Assembly (NCBI RefSeq): GCF_016195855.1
Contig: NZ_JACPYU010000008.1
Coordinates: forward strand, 62,001 to 126,000
Origin: Aquabacterium sp.
GTDB lineage: Bacteria > Pseudomonadota > Gammaproteobacteria > Burkholderiales > Burkholderiaceae_C
Direction: 5' to 3'
Length of the DNA: 64,000 nucleotides
Shown: positions 54,381 through 62,876 of the stretch, in pieces
Layout of the letters: every line of letters begins with the position of its first letter
How positions within the stretch are numbered: position 1 is the stretch's first letter
Notes under the pieces: model-generated
Seen by the model: the letters and a program-made list of their open reading frames with translations, nothing else
Told to the model about the DNA's origin: nothing
The model's database searches: none
Made by a program: the position numbers and the translations under genes

Positions 54381-56369
54381 ATGCAGACACCATTGATACG
54401 CAAGCGCGCGCCGCTCATGGCCTGGCTGTGTGGCATCGCCCTGTCCTTGCTGGTGGCCGGCTGTGGTGGCGGCGGTGGTGGGGCATCTTCGTCGTCGGGT
54501 GGCTCCGGTGCGGGCGCATCCACCAGTGTGGTGACCTTGAGCGGCGTGGCGGCCCAGGGCGCCCCTTTGATCGGCGCGACCGTCTCTGTCATTGACGCCA
54601 ATGGCGCTTCACAAGGCTCGACCTTGGCCAGCCTGGTGAGCGGCGAGTACCAGCTCCCCTTGAGTTCACCCTCTGTCAAGTTCCCGCTGCTGGTGCAGGC
54701 CGCGGGTGTGGACATGGCCGGCAACCCGGTTGTGCTGCACACCGTGGTGCTGTCGGGCACGGCGGGGCAGACCACGATGGCCCACATCACGCCGCTGACC
54801 AATGCCGTGGTGGCCATGCTGCTGGGTGGCGACCCCCGGCCTCGTTTCACCACGCCCTCCAGCATCGATTCGACCACCTGGACGCGCCTGGGCAACAGCG
54901 CTGCCGTGACGGCCGCCAATGGTTTCCTGCTGACCGTCATCACGCCCAATCTGGCGGGTGTCAAGCCCACGGCCTTGAACAAGGCCACGCTCAACATCTT
55001 CTCGGATCCCAACTTCCATGCCGACAAGACCGGCATGGACGCGCTCATCGACGGGGTGCAGGTTCAGTTGGGCAAGGACGTCATCGGCAATGAGGTGCTG
55101 AGGCTGTCCAACAGCCTGATCCTGGCGGGCAGCTCGGAAGTGGTTGTCAACCTGACGACGGCCAAAACCGGCTTGTCTCTGGCGACACCCGCGGTGGCGT
55201 CGAACGCGATCACGTCCTCGCGGATCACCACCACCAACTCGACCACCATTGCCCACGTGGCGGACCTGTCCACCCTGCAGTCGCGCATCAACGACTTGCT
55301 GGCGGTGCCGGGTGTGACAGCCGGCAGCTTCAACCCGAACAACCTGACCCGGGCACCCATCGTGTCCGCCTCGTACAACTACTTCAACGGGCTGGACTGG
55401 GGCGGTTTGATCGACCAGTTCGTGGCCTATGGCACGGCGGGCTACCAGCTCAGCGCCTTCCAGGTCGTGGGTTGCCTGGACGACCCCGTGCCCTCGGGTG
55501 GCTGCGCCAAGGTCCGCATTGCGTCCTTGCTGCGCAGCAGCAGCACCGGCCAGATCATGCAGGTGTTCGAGAACGTGGCGAGCTGGTCTTCCACGGCGGG
55601 TTGGACTTTCGTCGGCAACGACTCGGCCAACGCGGTCTACCTCTATCCCGCCACCTGGCAGCAGTGGACCTCGCATGGCGTGGTCAGCGGGGGCACCGGA
55701 CTGGGCTTGCAGACGGACCTCAGCACGGTGTCGACCCTGGTTGGCAACGCGCCGCGCCTGGGGCTGCCCAACCCCAACAGCTCCGCCAGAACCATATACG
55801 TGCCGCCCTCGGGCTCCGGGCCTTTGTTGCTCGTGCCCACGGAGACCGGTGACCTGATCACGGACCAGGTGCTGGCGGTGACCCAGGTCGGCCCCTTGAG
55901 CACCTCGGATGTGGTGCCGGGTGCCCTTTACAAGCTGACCTCCACGGCCTTGATCCCTTTCCCGGCCGACCCGCTGCTGGGCCAGTTCGTGGCCGACAAG
56001 GTCTACACCACGCGCCTGACGGCAGAGCTGCCCACCAATCTGGCGGCCAGTGCCTACCCCATGATGGACAACGTCACCACGGTGCCACTGACCAGCACCG
56101 ACATGACCAATGGCCTGAGTTTCAGCTGGAACACCTGGGCCGCCGCCAACCCGCAGTTGCGGATGGTGGAGGTGCGCGCCGTGATCACCTCGACCGCGTC
56201 GGCGCCGGTCAAACAGGTGGTCACGCTGATCCCGATGTCGTCCAGACAGCTCACCCTGACCTCGTTCGCGGGCCTGGTCCCGGCCGATGCCATCCAGTTC
56301 ACCCTGTGGCTGATCGCGCAGGACGAGCAGGGCCGCCGCTACATCAGCAAGATCGTGGCGGACTCCTGA
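54381..56369 (+). CDS. Large predicted lipoprotein of unknown function
   Basis: A 662-residue protein. The basic N-terminus MQTPLIRKRAP leads into a hydrophobic core and the lipobox LLVAGCGGGGGG, so it should be lipid-modified at the Cys near residue 28. A Gly/Ser-rich tether and an Ig-like start (VTLSGVAAQGAPLIGATVSV) follow. The rest is beta-rich with many Thr/Ser, with no catalytic motif I can recognise. It ends 26 bases inside the tail of nsrR on the opposite strand. AGGTTG lies before the ATG. A surface-exposed or periplasmic binding or structural role is a guess. Confidence 0.75.
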   Translation: MQTPLIRKRAPLMAWLCGIALSLLVAGCGGGGGGASSSSGGSGAGASTSVVTLSGVAAQGAPLIGATVSVIDANGASQGSTLASLVSGEYQLPLSSPSVKFPLLVQAAGVDMAGNPVVLHTVVLSGTAGQTTMAHITPLTNAVVAMLLGGDPRPRFTTPSSIDSTTWTRLGNSAAVTAANGFLLTVITPNLAGVKPTALNKATLNIFSDPNFHADKTGMDALIDGVQVQLGKDVIGNEVLRLSNSLILAGSSEVVVNLTTAKTGLSLATPAVASNAITSSRITTTNSTTIAHVADLSTLQSRINDLLAVPGVTAGSFNPNNLTRAPIVSASYNYFNGLDWGGLIDQFVAYGTAGYQLSAFQVVGCLDDPVPSGGCAKVRIASLLRSSSTGQIMQVFENVASWSSTAGWTFVGNDSANAVYLYPATWQQWTSHGVVSGGTGLGLQTDLSTVSTLVGNAPRLGLPNPNSSARTIYVPPSGSGPLLLVPTETGDLITDQVLAVTQVGPLSTSDVVPGALYKLTSTALIPFPADPLLGQFVADKVYTTRLTAELPTNLAASAYPMMDNVTTVPLTSTDMTNGLSFSWNTWAAANPQLRMVEVRAVITSTASAPVKQVVTLIPMSSRQLTLTSFAGLVPADAIQFTLWLIAQDEQGRRYISKIVADS

Positions 56370-56796
56370 GCAGGTGCAGCATGACGATGGCCTCGCTGGT
56401 GGGTGAGGCCACGGCATCGGCCAGCGTGTAGCGGTCCAGTGCCGCAAAGAAGGCGTCCAATGCGGTGTCCAGGATGCCCTTGAGCTGGCAGTTGGTGCGC
56501 AGGCCACAAGGCGGGTCGGCGCAGTCGATCAGGTCCTTGCTGTGTTCCAGCGTGCGGATGATCTGGCCCAGCCGGTATTGCTCGGGCGTTTGCGCCAGCG
56601 CCAGCCCACCGCCCTTGCCGCGCGTGGTGATGAGCCAGCCTTGTTGCCCCATGAAATGCACGACCTTCACCAGATGGTGGCGTGACACCGCATAACGATC
56701 GGCGATCTCGCTGATGGTGACCGGTGCGGGCGAGGCCGTGTGCGTGAGGTACATGAGCACGCGCAGGCCCAGGTCCGTGAAGTGCGTCAATTGCAT
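56344..56796 (-). CDS. nsrR: Nitric-oxide-sensing transcriptional repressor NsrR
   Basis: A 150-residue Rrf2-family regulator with a [4Fe-4S] or [2Fe-2S] cluster that is nitrosylated by NO. It starts MQLTHFTDLGLRVLMYLTH, very close to E. coli NsrR. The winged helix has ISEIADRYAVSRHHLVKVVHF. The three cluster cysteines in CADPPCGLRTNC have exactly the C-x4-C-x5-C spacing of NsrR. A longer frame extends to 57168 but covers the HPP-CBS gene. It lies 17 bases downstream of that gene, so probably one transcript. Targets such as hmp or norB are not in the window. Confidence 0.94.
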   Translation of the reverse strand: MQLTHFTDLGLRVLMYLTHTASPAPVTISEIADRYAVSRHHLVKVVHFMGQQGWLITTRGKGGGLALAQTPEQYRLGQIIRTLEHSKDLIDCADPPCGLRTNCQLKGILDTALDAFFAALDRYTLADAVASPTSEAIVMLHLLRSPPRSC

Positions 56797-56813
56797 GGTG
56801 CCAGCATGGTATG

Positions 56814-57989
56814 TCAGCCCTCGATGCGGTGCAGTGCCCGCACGAAGTCGGACTGGGTGATGATGCCCACGATGCGCTTGTCGCCATCGATCACGGGGAT
56901 GTGGTGGTGGCCGGCCTCGGTGAACAGGGGCAGCAACTCCACCGCATGGCGGTCTTCGCTGGTGACCCGCACCTGGCGCGTCATGATCTGGCCCACCACT
57001 TCGGGTTTGTCGGATTCCAGCAGGCCATCGGGCCGCAGGAAGGCGCGCAGGCGCTGGCCGATGCCCTGGTGTTCGTTCAGGCCCGCCCCACGCAGGAAGT
57101 CGGCCATGGTGATGATGCCCACGATGCGCCGGGAGCGGTCCACCACGGGCAGGGCCTTGATGCCGCACTCGCGCATGAGTTGCCAGGCCTCGGCCAGCGA
57201 GGAGCCGAACTCCACCGTCACCACATCGCGCGTCATCACGTCCTTGCAGCGCACTTCGCTGGCACGGCGGCGCATGGCCTCGACCTCGGCGTCCTGCAGC
57301 AGCGCTTCCAGGTCATCGCGGCTGACGTCCAGCACCTGGTTGTAGCGCGCCAGCACCTTGTCCAGATCCTGGGATATGAAGCGGGCCTGGCCGGCGTGCG
57401 CAGCGTCGCGCGGGGGCACCTGCATGTGCGGGTAGGGGCGGCCCGTCCAGGCGTTGTAGAACACCCCGATGCTCACCAGCAGCAGCGAGTTGAGCAGCGC
57501 CGCTTCGATGGCAAAGTGCCCGTGGCTGGCGTGCACCAGCACCGCCGACAAGGCCATGGCGCCACCGGGCGGGTGCAGGCAACGCAGCAGGAACATGGCC
57601 GTGATGGCCAGGGCCACGGCCAGGGCGCCGGCCAGCACCACGTCACCCACCAGGGTGGCACAGGCCGCACCAATCAAGGCGGAGATCACGTTGCCGCCCA
57701 CCACGGACCAGGGCTGCGCCAGCGGGCTGGCCGGCGCTGCAAAAACCAGCACCGCGCTGGCCCCCAACGGCGCCACCAGCCATGCACCCACGACCATGCT
57801 GCCATTGAGCAGGTGGCTGATGCCGGCCGTGAGCAACACGCCGATCAGCGCGCCCACGATCACCCGCACGCGCTCACGGGCGTCAACGGCAATGGGGGCG
57901 GGCAGAAAGGCGCGCAACCAGGTGCGCCAGGAGTGGGACTGGCGCAACCAGTGCAAGGTGGGGGTCTGCTCGGAGGAGGAGGGCTGCAT
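56814..57989 (-). CDS. HPP-domain membrane protein with two CBS domains
   Basis: A 391-residue protein. The N-terminal HPP integral-membrane domain (about 40-185) has five to six helices and the name motif LHPPGGAMALSAVLV. CBS domain 1 (about 250-310) has VMTRDVVTVEFGSSLAEAW and IVGIITMADFLRGA. CBS domain 2 (about 330-390) has IMTRQVRVTSEDRHAVELL and IVGIITQSDFVRALH. HPP proteins include nitrite transporters, and the partnership with nsrR hints at nitrogen oxide metabolism (inference). The start is ATG 57989; a much longer frame upstream is an artefact crossing the GDSL gene. Confidence 0.88.
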   Translation of the reverse strand: MQPSSSEQTPTLHWLRQSHSWRTWLRAFLPAPIAVDARERVRVIVGALIGVLLTAGISHLLNGSMVVGAWLVAPLGASAVLVFAAPASPLAQPWSVVGGNVISALIGAACATLVGDVVLAGALAVALAITAMFLLRCLHPPGGAMALSAVLVHASHGHFAIEAALLNSLLLVSIGVFYNAWTGRPYPHMQVPPRDAAHAGQARFISQDLDKVLARYNQVLDVSRDDLEALLQDAEVEAMRRRASEVRCKDVMTRDVVTVEFGSSLAEAWQLMRECGIKALPVVDRSRRIVGIITMADFLRGAGLNEHQGIGQRLRAFLRPDGLLESDKPEVVGQIMTRQVRVTSEDRHAVELLPLFTEAGHHHIPVIDGDKRIVGIITQSDFVRALHRIEG

Positions 57990-58190
57990 GGGAACGAAGC
58001 GCGGGGATCGAATGGCAGAAGATGTATTTGAGACGCAGCTTATCAGGGTGGCCCTGTCCTTGTCTGTCCGCGGATTTCCCTTGGTGTCACAGACCGTGCG
58101 CCCAGGACATAGGCATTCACCCGGTTTACGGCCGGCATGGGGACGTGAAAAATCCCCGTGATTTCCCTCACGAAACAGAAAGGCCTTGCC

Positions 58191-59135
58191 GTGAAGTTCC
58201 GCACCACCCTGACGGGCATCCTGTTGACGACCGCGCTGTCCGGTCAGGCCCTGGCCGCTTATTCCCAACTGGTCGTGTTCGGTGACAGCCTGTCCGACAA
58301 CGGCAACCTGTTTGCCTTGACCGAAGCCATCACCGGCACCGGGCAACCTGGCGCGCCTTATGTGGATGGGCGCTTTTCCAACGGCCCGGTGGCGGTCGAG
58401 ACCATGGCGGCCAAGTTGAGCCTGAACCTGACCGACTACGCTTATGGTGGCGCACAGACGGGCTTGGGCAACTACGGCGGTGCCAAGCTCAATGGCACAG
58501 GGGTGCAAGGGCAGGTCGGCATGTTCGCGGACGCCCTGGGCGGTGCCAGTGCCGATGCCAACGCCCTGTACGTGGTATGGGCCGGGCCCAATGACTTCTT
58601 TGCGGGGGCCAACATGCTGTCGAGCAGCACCTCGACCACGGCGTCCACCAACCTGCTCAATGACATCAGCAGCCTGTACCAGCTGGGCGCGCGCCAGTTC
58701 TTCGTGCCGCTGATGCCCAATCTGGGGCTCACGCCAGCGTCCACAGCCGCCGAGGCGGGCACCCCGGGCTACAAGGATGCCGCAGCGCTGCGCACCGTGG
58801 AGTACAACCAGTTGATCAACGCAGGGCTGGCCAATTTGTCCGGCAGCCTGGCGGGCGTGCAGATCCAGTCGTTTGACACGGTTGCGTTCATGGCCGCGCA
58901 GGCGCAGATCATGCAAGGTCAGGGCTTCAACACGACCGACGCCTGCTTCAACAGCACGGCCAAGACCGTTTGCAGCAACCCGGACAGCTACCTGTTCTGG
59001 GACGGCGTGCACCCGACGGCGGCGGCGCATGCGCTGCTGGGCGAGGCCTTCGCCGCTGCCGTGCCCGAGCCCGCCACGGTGTGGACCTTCATGCTGGGCC
59101 TGGGGCTGCTGGCTTTCGCGCGCCGCAGGGGTTGA
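58191..59135 (+). CDS. GDSL/SGNH esterase with PEP-CTERM sorting tag
   Basis: A 314-residue exported hydrolase. The signal peptide runs MKFRTTLTGILLTTALSGQALA. Block I is LVVFGDSLSDNGNLFAL with the catalytic Ser. Gly and Asn oxyanion residues appear in YGGAQTGLGNYGG and VWAGPNDFFAGAN. Block V is LFWDGVHPTAAAH with the Asp/His. The C-terminus VPEPATVWTFMLGLGLLAFA plus RRRG is a PEP-CTERM tag. It starts at GTG 58191 with AAGG upstream; GTG 58158 is an alternative that spoils the signal peptide. Its substrate may be an ester or acylated polysaccharide. Confidence 0.87.
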   Translation: MKFRTTLTGILLTTALSGQALAAYSQLVVFGDSLSDNGNLFALTEAITGTGQPGAPYVDGRFSNGPVAVETMAAKLSLNLTDYAYGGAQTGLGNYGGAKLNGTGVQGQVGMFADALGGASADANALYVVWAGPNDFFAGANMLSSSTSTTASTNLLNDISSLYQLGARQFFVPLMPNLGLTPASTAAEAGTPGYKDAAALRTVEYNQLINAGLANLSGSLAGVQIQSFDTVAFMAAQAQIMQGQGFNTTDACFNSTAKTVCSNPDSYLFWDGVHPTAAAHALLGEAFAAAVPEPATVWTFMLGLGLLAFARRRG

Positions 59136-59148
59136 TCAAGCAGCGGCG

Positions 59149-60078
59149 TCAACCGGCTTGCGGGTTCAGGGCCGGGTGCGCCCGCAACTGCTGCGCGGCA
59201 AAGTCCACAAAGGCCAGCACCTTGGCTGCCGCGCTGCGCCCCTCCGAGTACACGAGGTACACGGGGATCGGGGTGGGCTCATAGGCTTGCAGCACGATGC
59301 GCAAGTGCCCGGCCGCCACCTCGTCCCTGACCTGGTAGGACAGCACGCGTGCCAGGCCATGGCCGGCCTTGGCCGCCATGATCCCGACCTCGACACCATT
59401 GAGCGTCAACTGGATGCGGGGCTGCGGGCCTTGCACCAGCTTGTCACCCTGGCCGGGTTGCGCCGCCAATAGCCAGGGGCTGGCCGGCCCTCCGGTGGTC
59501 GACGAACCCAAGGCCTCGTGCTCGGCCAGATCGGCCGGGCTCATGGGCTCGCCGCGGCGCGCCAGGTAATCGGGCGAGGCCACGATCACGCGGCGCACGG
59601 CGCCCACCCGCACCGCCGTCAGTGAGGAATCGGGCAGGTGCGCGATGCGCAAGGCCACGTCCACGCCTTCTTCCATCAGGTTGACCACGCGGTCCACGAA
59701 GAAGGCGCGGGCCGTGACCTGGGGGTGCGCCTGCAGAAACGACATCAGCAGCGGGGCGATGTGGATGCGGCCAAACAGCACCGGTGCGGTCACGATCAGG
59801 TGGCCCTTGGGCACGACATGCGCGCCGCCGGCCAGCGCATCGGCTTCGTCCATCTCGGCCAGGATGCGCTTGCAATCGAGCAGGTAGCGTTGGCCCGTCT
59901 CGGTCACGCGGACCTGGCGCGTCGTCCGGTGCAGCAGCCTGGCGCCAAGGTGCGCCTCCAGCGCGGCCACGGCCCGCGTCACCATCGGGCCCGAGAGCCG
60001 CAACTGGCGGGCAGCGGCAGCAAAGCCTTGCGACTCGGCCACGGCCACGAAGATGCGCATCGATTCAAAACGGTCCAT
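59149..60078 (-). CDS. LysR-family transcriptional regulator
   Basis: A 309-residue regulator. The N-terminal winged HTH has MRIFVAVAESQGFAAAARQLRLSGPMVTRAVAALEAHLGARLLHRTTR (core GFAAAARQLRLSGPMVTRAV), close to the CrgA/DsdC-like LTTR group. The C-terminal co-inducer domain covers about 95-300 (GHLIVTAPVLFGRIHIAPLL). Convergent with the GDSL gene and divergent from the GST gene across a 109-base gap, so GST is the likeliest target by position. The ligand is unknown. Confidence 0.92.
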   Translation of the reverse strand: MDRFESMRIFVAVAESQGFAAAARQLRLSGPMVTRAVAALEAHLGARLLHRTTRQVRVTETGQRYLLDCKRILAEMDEADALAGGAHVVPKGHLIVTAPVLFGRIHIAPLLMSFLQAHPQVTARAFFVDRVVNLMEEGVDVALRIAHLPDSSLTAVRVGAVRRVIVASPDYLARRGEPMSPADLAEHEALGSSTTGGPASPWLLAAQPGQGDKLVQGPQPRIQLTLNGVEVGIMAAKAGHGLARVLSYQVRDEVAAGHLRIVLQAYEPTPIPVYLVYSEGRSAAAKVLAFVDFAAQQLRAHPALNPQAG

Positions 60079-60187
60079 GCTGGATTATTGCAATGGGTGC
60101 AACAAGCATTTGCCTGAAATGGCTATTCACACCAGATTCAAGTGTGAATAAGGTAGCGACACGTTGACTTCAAACCTCCAGGACCCC

Positions 60188-60841
60188 ATGAACGCCCAGA
60201 CCACACCCAACTCCGCCGCCCCCGCCCAGCCCATCAAGCTCCACCACTTTGCGCTGTCTGGCCATTCGCACCGGGTGCAGTTGTTCCTCTCGCTCCTGAA
60301 CCTGCCCACCGAGATCATCCTGGTCGACCTGCGGCGCGGCGAGCACAAGACCCCGGTCTTCCTTGCCATGAACCGCTTCGGTCAGGTCCCCGTGATCCAG
60401 GATGGCGACGTCACCCTGGCCGACAGCAACGCCATCCTGGTCTACCTGGCGCGCCGCTATGACACCAGCGGCCAATGGCTGCCCCGTGACCCGGTGGGCG
60501 AGGCCGAGGTGCAGCGCTGGTTGACCGCCGCAGCCGGTCTGTTGGCCTTTGGTGCGGCGCATGTGCGGGCGGGCGTGCTGTTCAAGCGCCCTATCGAGGC
60601 GCGCGCCTACACCCTGGCCGAGGACCTGTTCAAGGTGATGGAGGCGCAACTGGCCTCGCAGCGCTTCCTGGCTTCGACAGCGGCCCCCACCATCGCCGAC
60701 GTGGCGCTTTACACCTACACGGCCCATGCACCGGAAGGCGGCATCGTGCTCACGCCCTACCCGCATGTGCAACGCTGGCTGGCCGACATCGAAGCCTTGC
60801 CGGGCTTTGTGGGCATGATCAAGTCGCCGGTGGCGGTATGA
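60188..60841 (+). CDS. Glutathione S-transferase
   Basis: A 217-residue GST. The thioredoxin-like N-domain (LHHFALSGHSHRVQLFLSLL, then NRFGQVPVIQDGDVTLADSNAILVYLARRY, core GQVPVIQDGDVTLADSNAIL) has the cis-Pro and DS glutathione-binding motif. The all-helical C-domain has APTIADVALYTYTAHAPEGG. The ATG at 60188 is chosen over a TTG at 60164 because of the AGGA upstream. It overlaps the next gene by 4 bases, which couples it to the pyridoxamine oxidase-fold gene. Confidence 0.92.
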   Translation: MNAQTTPNSAAPAQPIKLHHFALSGHSHRVQLFLSLLNLPTEIILVDLRRGEHKTPVFLAMNRFGQVPVIQDGDVTLADSNAILVYLARRYDTSGQWLPRDPVGEAEVQRWLTAAAGLLAFGAAHVRAGVLFKRPIEARAYTLAEDLFKVMEAQLASQRFLASTAAPTIADVALYTYTAHAPEGGIVLTPYPHVQRWLADIEALPGFVGMIKSPVAV

Positions 60842-61827
60842 GCGAGCCCCAAGATTCCCCGCGGGCCCAGGATGCCACCGCGCCCTTTCACGCGGGCGAG
60901 TTGCGCTTGCAGGACATCACCGGGGTGCGCGAGCGCATGGCGCAGGTGGGCCGCAACTTCATCCGCGACCACATGCCCGACCAGCACCGGGCCTTCTTTG
61001 CGCAACTGCCCTTTGTGATCGCCGCCGGGCTGGACGCGCTAGGCCAGCCCTGGGCCACCATCCTGGCGGGTGAGCCCGGCTTCATGCACACACCCGATGC
61101 GCAGCATCTGCAGATCCGCCAGGTGAGCCGGCCGGCTGACCCGCTGGCCGCCTTGTGGCAGCCTGGTGCGCCCATTGGCCTGTTGGGCATCGAGCCGCAC
61201 ACCAGGCGGCGCAACCGCATGAACGGCCGGCTTGATGCGGCCGATGCGCAAGGCATGCTGGTCGCGGTGCGGCAGAGTTTTGGCAACTGCCCCAAGTACA
61301 TCCACCCGCGCCGGGTGGTGTGGCAGGCGGGTGAGGGCGGCGGCCCTGCCTGCCATGTGAGCGCGGAGGGCGCGGTGCTGTCCGAGCGTGCACGCGCCAT
61401 GGTGGCGCAGGCGGACACCTTGTTCATCGCCTCGGCCTCACCCGACGCGGGCCAGCCATCGCCCGCACGCAGTGGCGGTGTGGACGTGTCTCATCGCGGC
61501 GGGCCGGTGGGCTTTGCCAGGCTGGATCAGGTACCTGGCGGCGAGCACGGTGCGCACACCACCCTCACCATCCCGGACTACGTGGGCAACTTCATGTTCA
61601 ACACGCTGGGCAACATCCTGCTGCAACCCCGGCTCGGGCTGCTGTTCGTGGACTTTCAAAGCGGTGCCACCTTGCACCTGGCAGGCCACGCCGAGGTGCT
61701 GCTGGACAGCCCCGAGCTCGCCCGCTTCGAGGGGGCGCAACGCCTGCTCAAGGTGCGTGTGACACAAGGCTGGCTCATCGAAGGCGCCTTGCCGCAACTG
61801 GCCGTGCTGCCGGGCGAACCAGCCTAA
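60838..61827 (+). CDS. Pyridoxamine 5'-phosphate oxidase-fold FMN protein
   Basis: A 329-residue protein of the PPOx/split-barrel type, found beside GST genes. Segments include FIRDHMPDQHRAFFAQLPFVIAAGLDALGQPWATIL (core LPFVIAAGLDALGQPWAT), IGLLGIEPHTRRRNRMNGRL and the flavin-site-like IPDYVGNFMFNTLGNILLQPRLGLLFVD (core NFMFNTLGNILLQPRLGLLF). The length is almost twice that of PdxH, with two PPOx-like halves. It has a distinct INHHPRR-type motif, NCPKYIHPRRV. The reaction is unknown, probably flavin- or haem-linked redox. Confidence 0.8.
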   Translation: MSEPQDSPRAQDATAPFHAGELRLQDITGVRERMAQVGRNFIRDHMPDQHRAFFAQLPFVIAAGLDALGQPWATILAGEPGFMHTPDAQHLQIRQVSRPADPLAALWQPGAPIGLLGIEPHTRRRNRMNGRLDAADAQGMLVAVRQSFGNCPKYIHPRRVVWQAGEGGGPACHVSAEGAVLSERARAMVAQADTLFIASASPDAGQPSPARSGGVDVSHRGGPVGFARLDQVPGGEHGAHTTLTIPDYVGNFMFNTLGNILLQPRLGLLFVDFQSGATLHLAGHAEVLLDSPELARFEGAQRLLKVRVTQGWLIEGALPQLAVLPGEPA

Positions 61828-62237
61828 TCGTGCCCCGACACCCGCCCGCGCAAACGCTTCACATCGCCCTTGGCGGACTTGCCTTCCAGGCGCTTGCGTT
61901 GTGAACTGCGCGTGGGCCGCGTGGCCTTGCGCGCTTTGGGCAGCACCGCCACGCTGTCCACCAACACCTGCAGGCGCGCGATGGCCTCGGCCTTGTTCTG
62001 CTCCAGGCTGCGGCTGCCCTGCGCCTTGATCACCACCACGCCCTCGGCGGTGATGCGCTGGTCGCTCAAGGCCAGCAGGCGCTCCTTGATGACATCGGGC
62101 AGTGACGAGGCGGGGATGTCGAAACGCAGGTGCACCGCGTTGGACACCTTGTTGACGTTCTGCCCGCCCGCGCCCTGGGCCCGGATGGCGCTGAAGTCCA
62201 TCTCGTCTTCACGCAGGGGGATGAGTGCCTCAGCCAT
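61824..62237 (-). CDS. arfB: Alternative ribosome-rescue factor (ICT1-like peptidyl-tRNA hydrolase)
   Basis: A 137-residue stop-codon-independent release factor that frees stalled ribosomes lacking a stop codon. The catalytic GGQ is in RAQGAGGQNVNKVSNAVHLRF (core GAGGQNVNKVSNAV). A basic C-terminal tail (RKATRPTRSSQRKRLEGKSAKGDVKRLRGR, rich in Arg/Lys) occupies the mRNA channel. The length equals E. coli ArfB (YaeJ). It overlaps the PPOx gene by 4 bases tail to tail. Confidence 0.95.
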   Translation of the reverse strand: MAEALIPLREDEMDFSAIRAQGAGGQNVNKVSNAVHLRFDIPASSLPDVIKERLLALSDQRITAEGVVVIKAQGSRSLEQNKAEAIARLQVLVDSVAVLPKARKATRPTRSSQRKRLEGKSAKGDVKRLRGRVSGHD

Positions 62238-62255
62238 GTCGTGCCTCGCCTGGCC

Positions 62256-62738
62256 TCACTCAGGCCGGTCCAGCTTGGTGGACAGCATGATGGTGGAGAA
62301 GGTGTCGATCACGCCCTGCACATTGCGGATGCGGTCGATCACGGTGTCCAGCTCTTGCGTGGAGTCGGTCAGCAGCATGGCGCACAGGTCATAACGCCCG
62401 CTGACCGAGTACAGCTTGGTGATCTCGTGGCGCTTGGCCAGCTCCCGCATCACCGTCGATTCATGCCGTGATTCGATCGAGATCAGCACCATGGCGCGGA
62501 TCACATGGGGCCCGCGCGTGCTGCTCACGCTCACCGTGTAGCCGGTGATCACGCCCGCATCCTCCAGGGCCTTGAGCCGCAGCTGTGCCGTGCTGCGCGC
62601 ACAACCCAGTGCCTTGGCGATGTTGACCAGGGGCAGGCGCGCATTGACCTTGAGCAGCTCGATGAGCTGGTGGTCCATGGCGTCCAGATTGGGCTTGAGG
62701 ACGGGCTGCGCGGCAGGCTGGGATGATGCTTTCGGCAT
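62256..62738 (-). CDS. Lrp/AsnC-family transcriptional regulator
   Basis: A 160-residue regulator with HTH at about 20-70 (LDAMDHQLIELLKVNARLPLVNIAKALGCARSTAQLRLKALEDAG, core LVNIAKALGCARSTAQLRL) and the RAM ligand domain after it (VIRAMVLISIESRHESTVMREL). It is divergent from the KamA-type gene across a 138-base gap, so it probably controls that gene in response to lysine or another amino acid (inference by position). Confidence 0.92.
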   Translation of the reverse strand: MPKASSQPAAQPVLKPNLDAMDHQLIELLKVNARLPLVNIAKALGCARSTAQLRLKALEDAGVITGYTVSVSSTRGPHVIRAMVLISIESRHESTVMRELAKRHEITKLYSVSGRYDLCAMLLTDSTQELDTVIDRIRNVQGVIDTFSTIMLSTKLDRPE

Positions 62739-62876
62739 ATCGCCATTATCGCGATCAATCTGACTGATTGGAAGTGAATAAATCAGTCACTTTGCGCGTT
62801 TTCATCGGCGTGGTGGCTGCCGATACTGAAGGTGTGGACGGCGGTTGGCCCGCCCTCCCGATGCAGGAGAGCCGCC

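Noticed and set aside
54666..56507. 613-codon minus-strand frame opposite the lipoprotein
   Set aside because: The plus-strand frame has a lipobox and signal peptide; the minus frame is Gly/Arg/His-rich without motifs and also runs through nsrR in another frame.
57990..59030. N-terminal extension of the HPP-CBS frame
   Set aside because: It runs opposite the GDSL esterase gene and is not HPP-like; the ATG at 57989 gives the family N-terminus.
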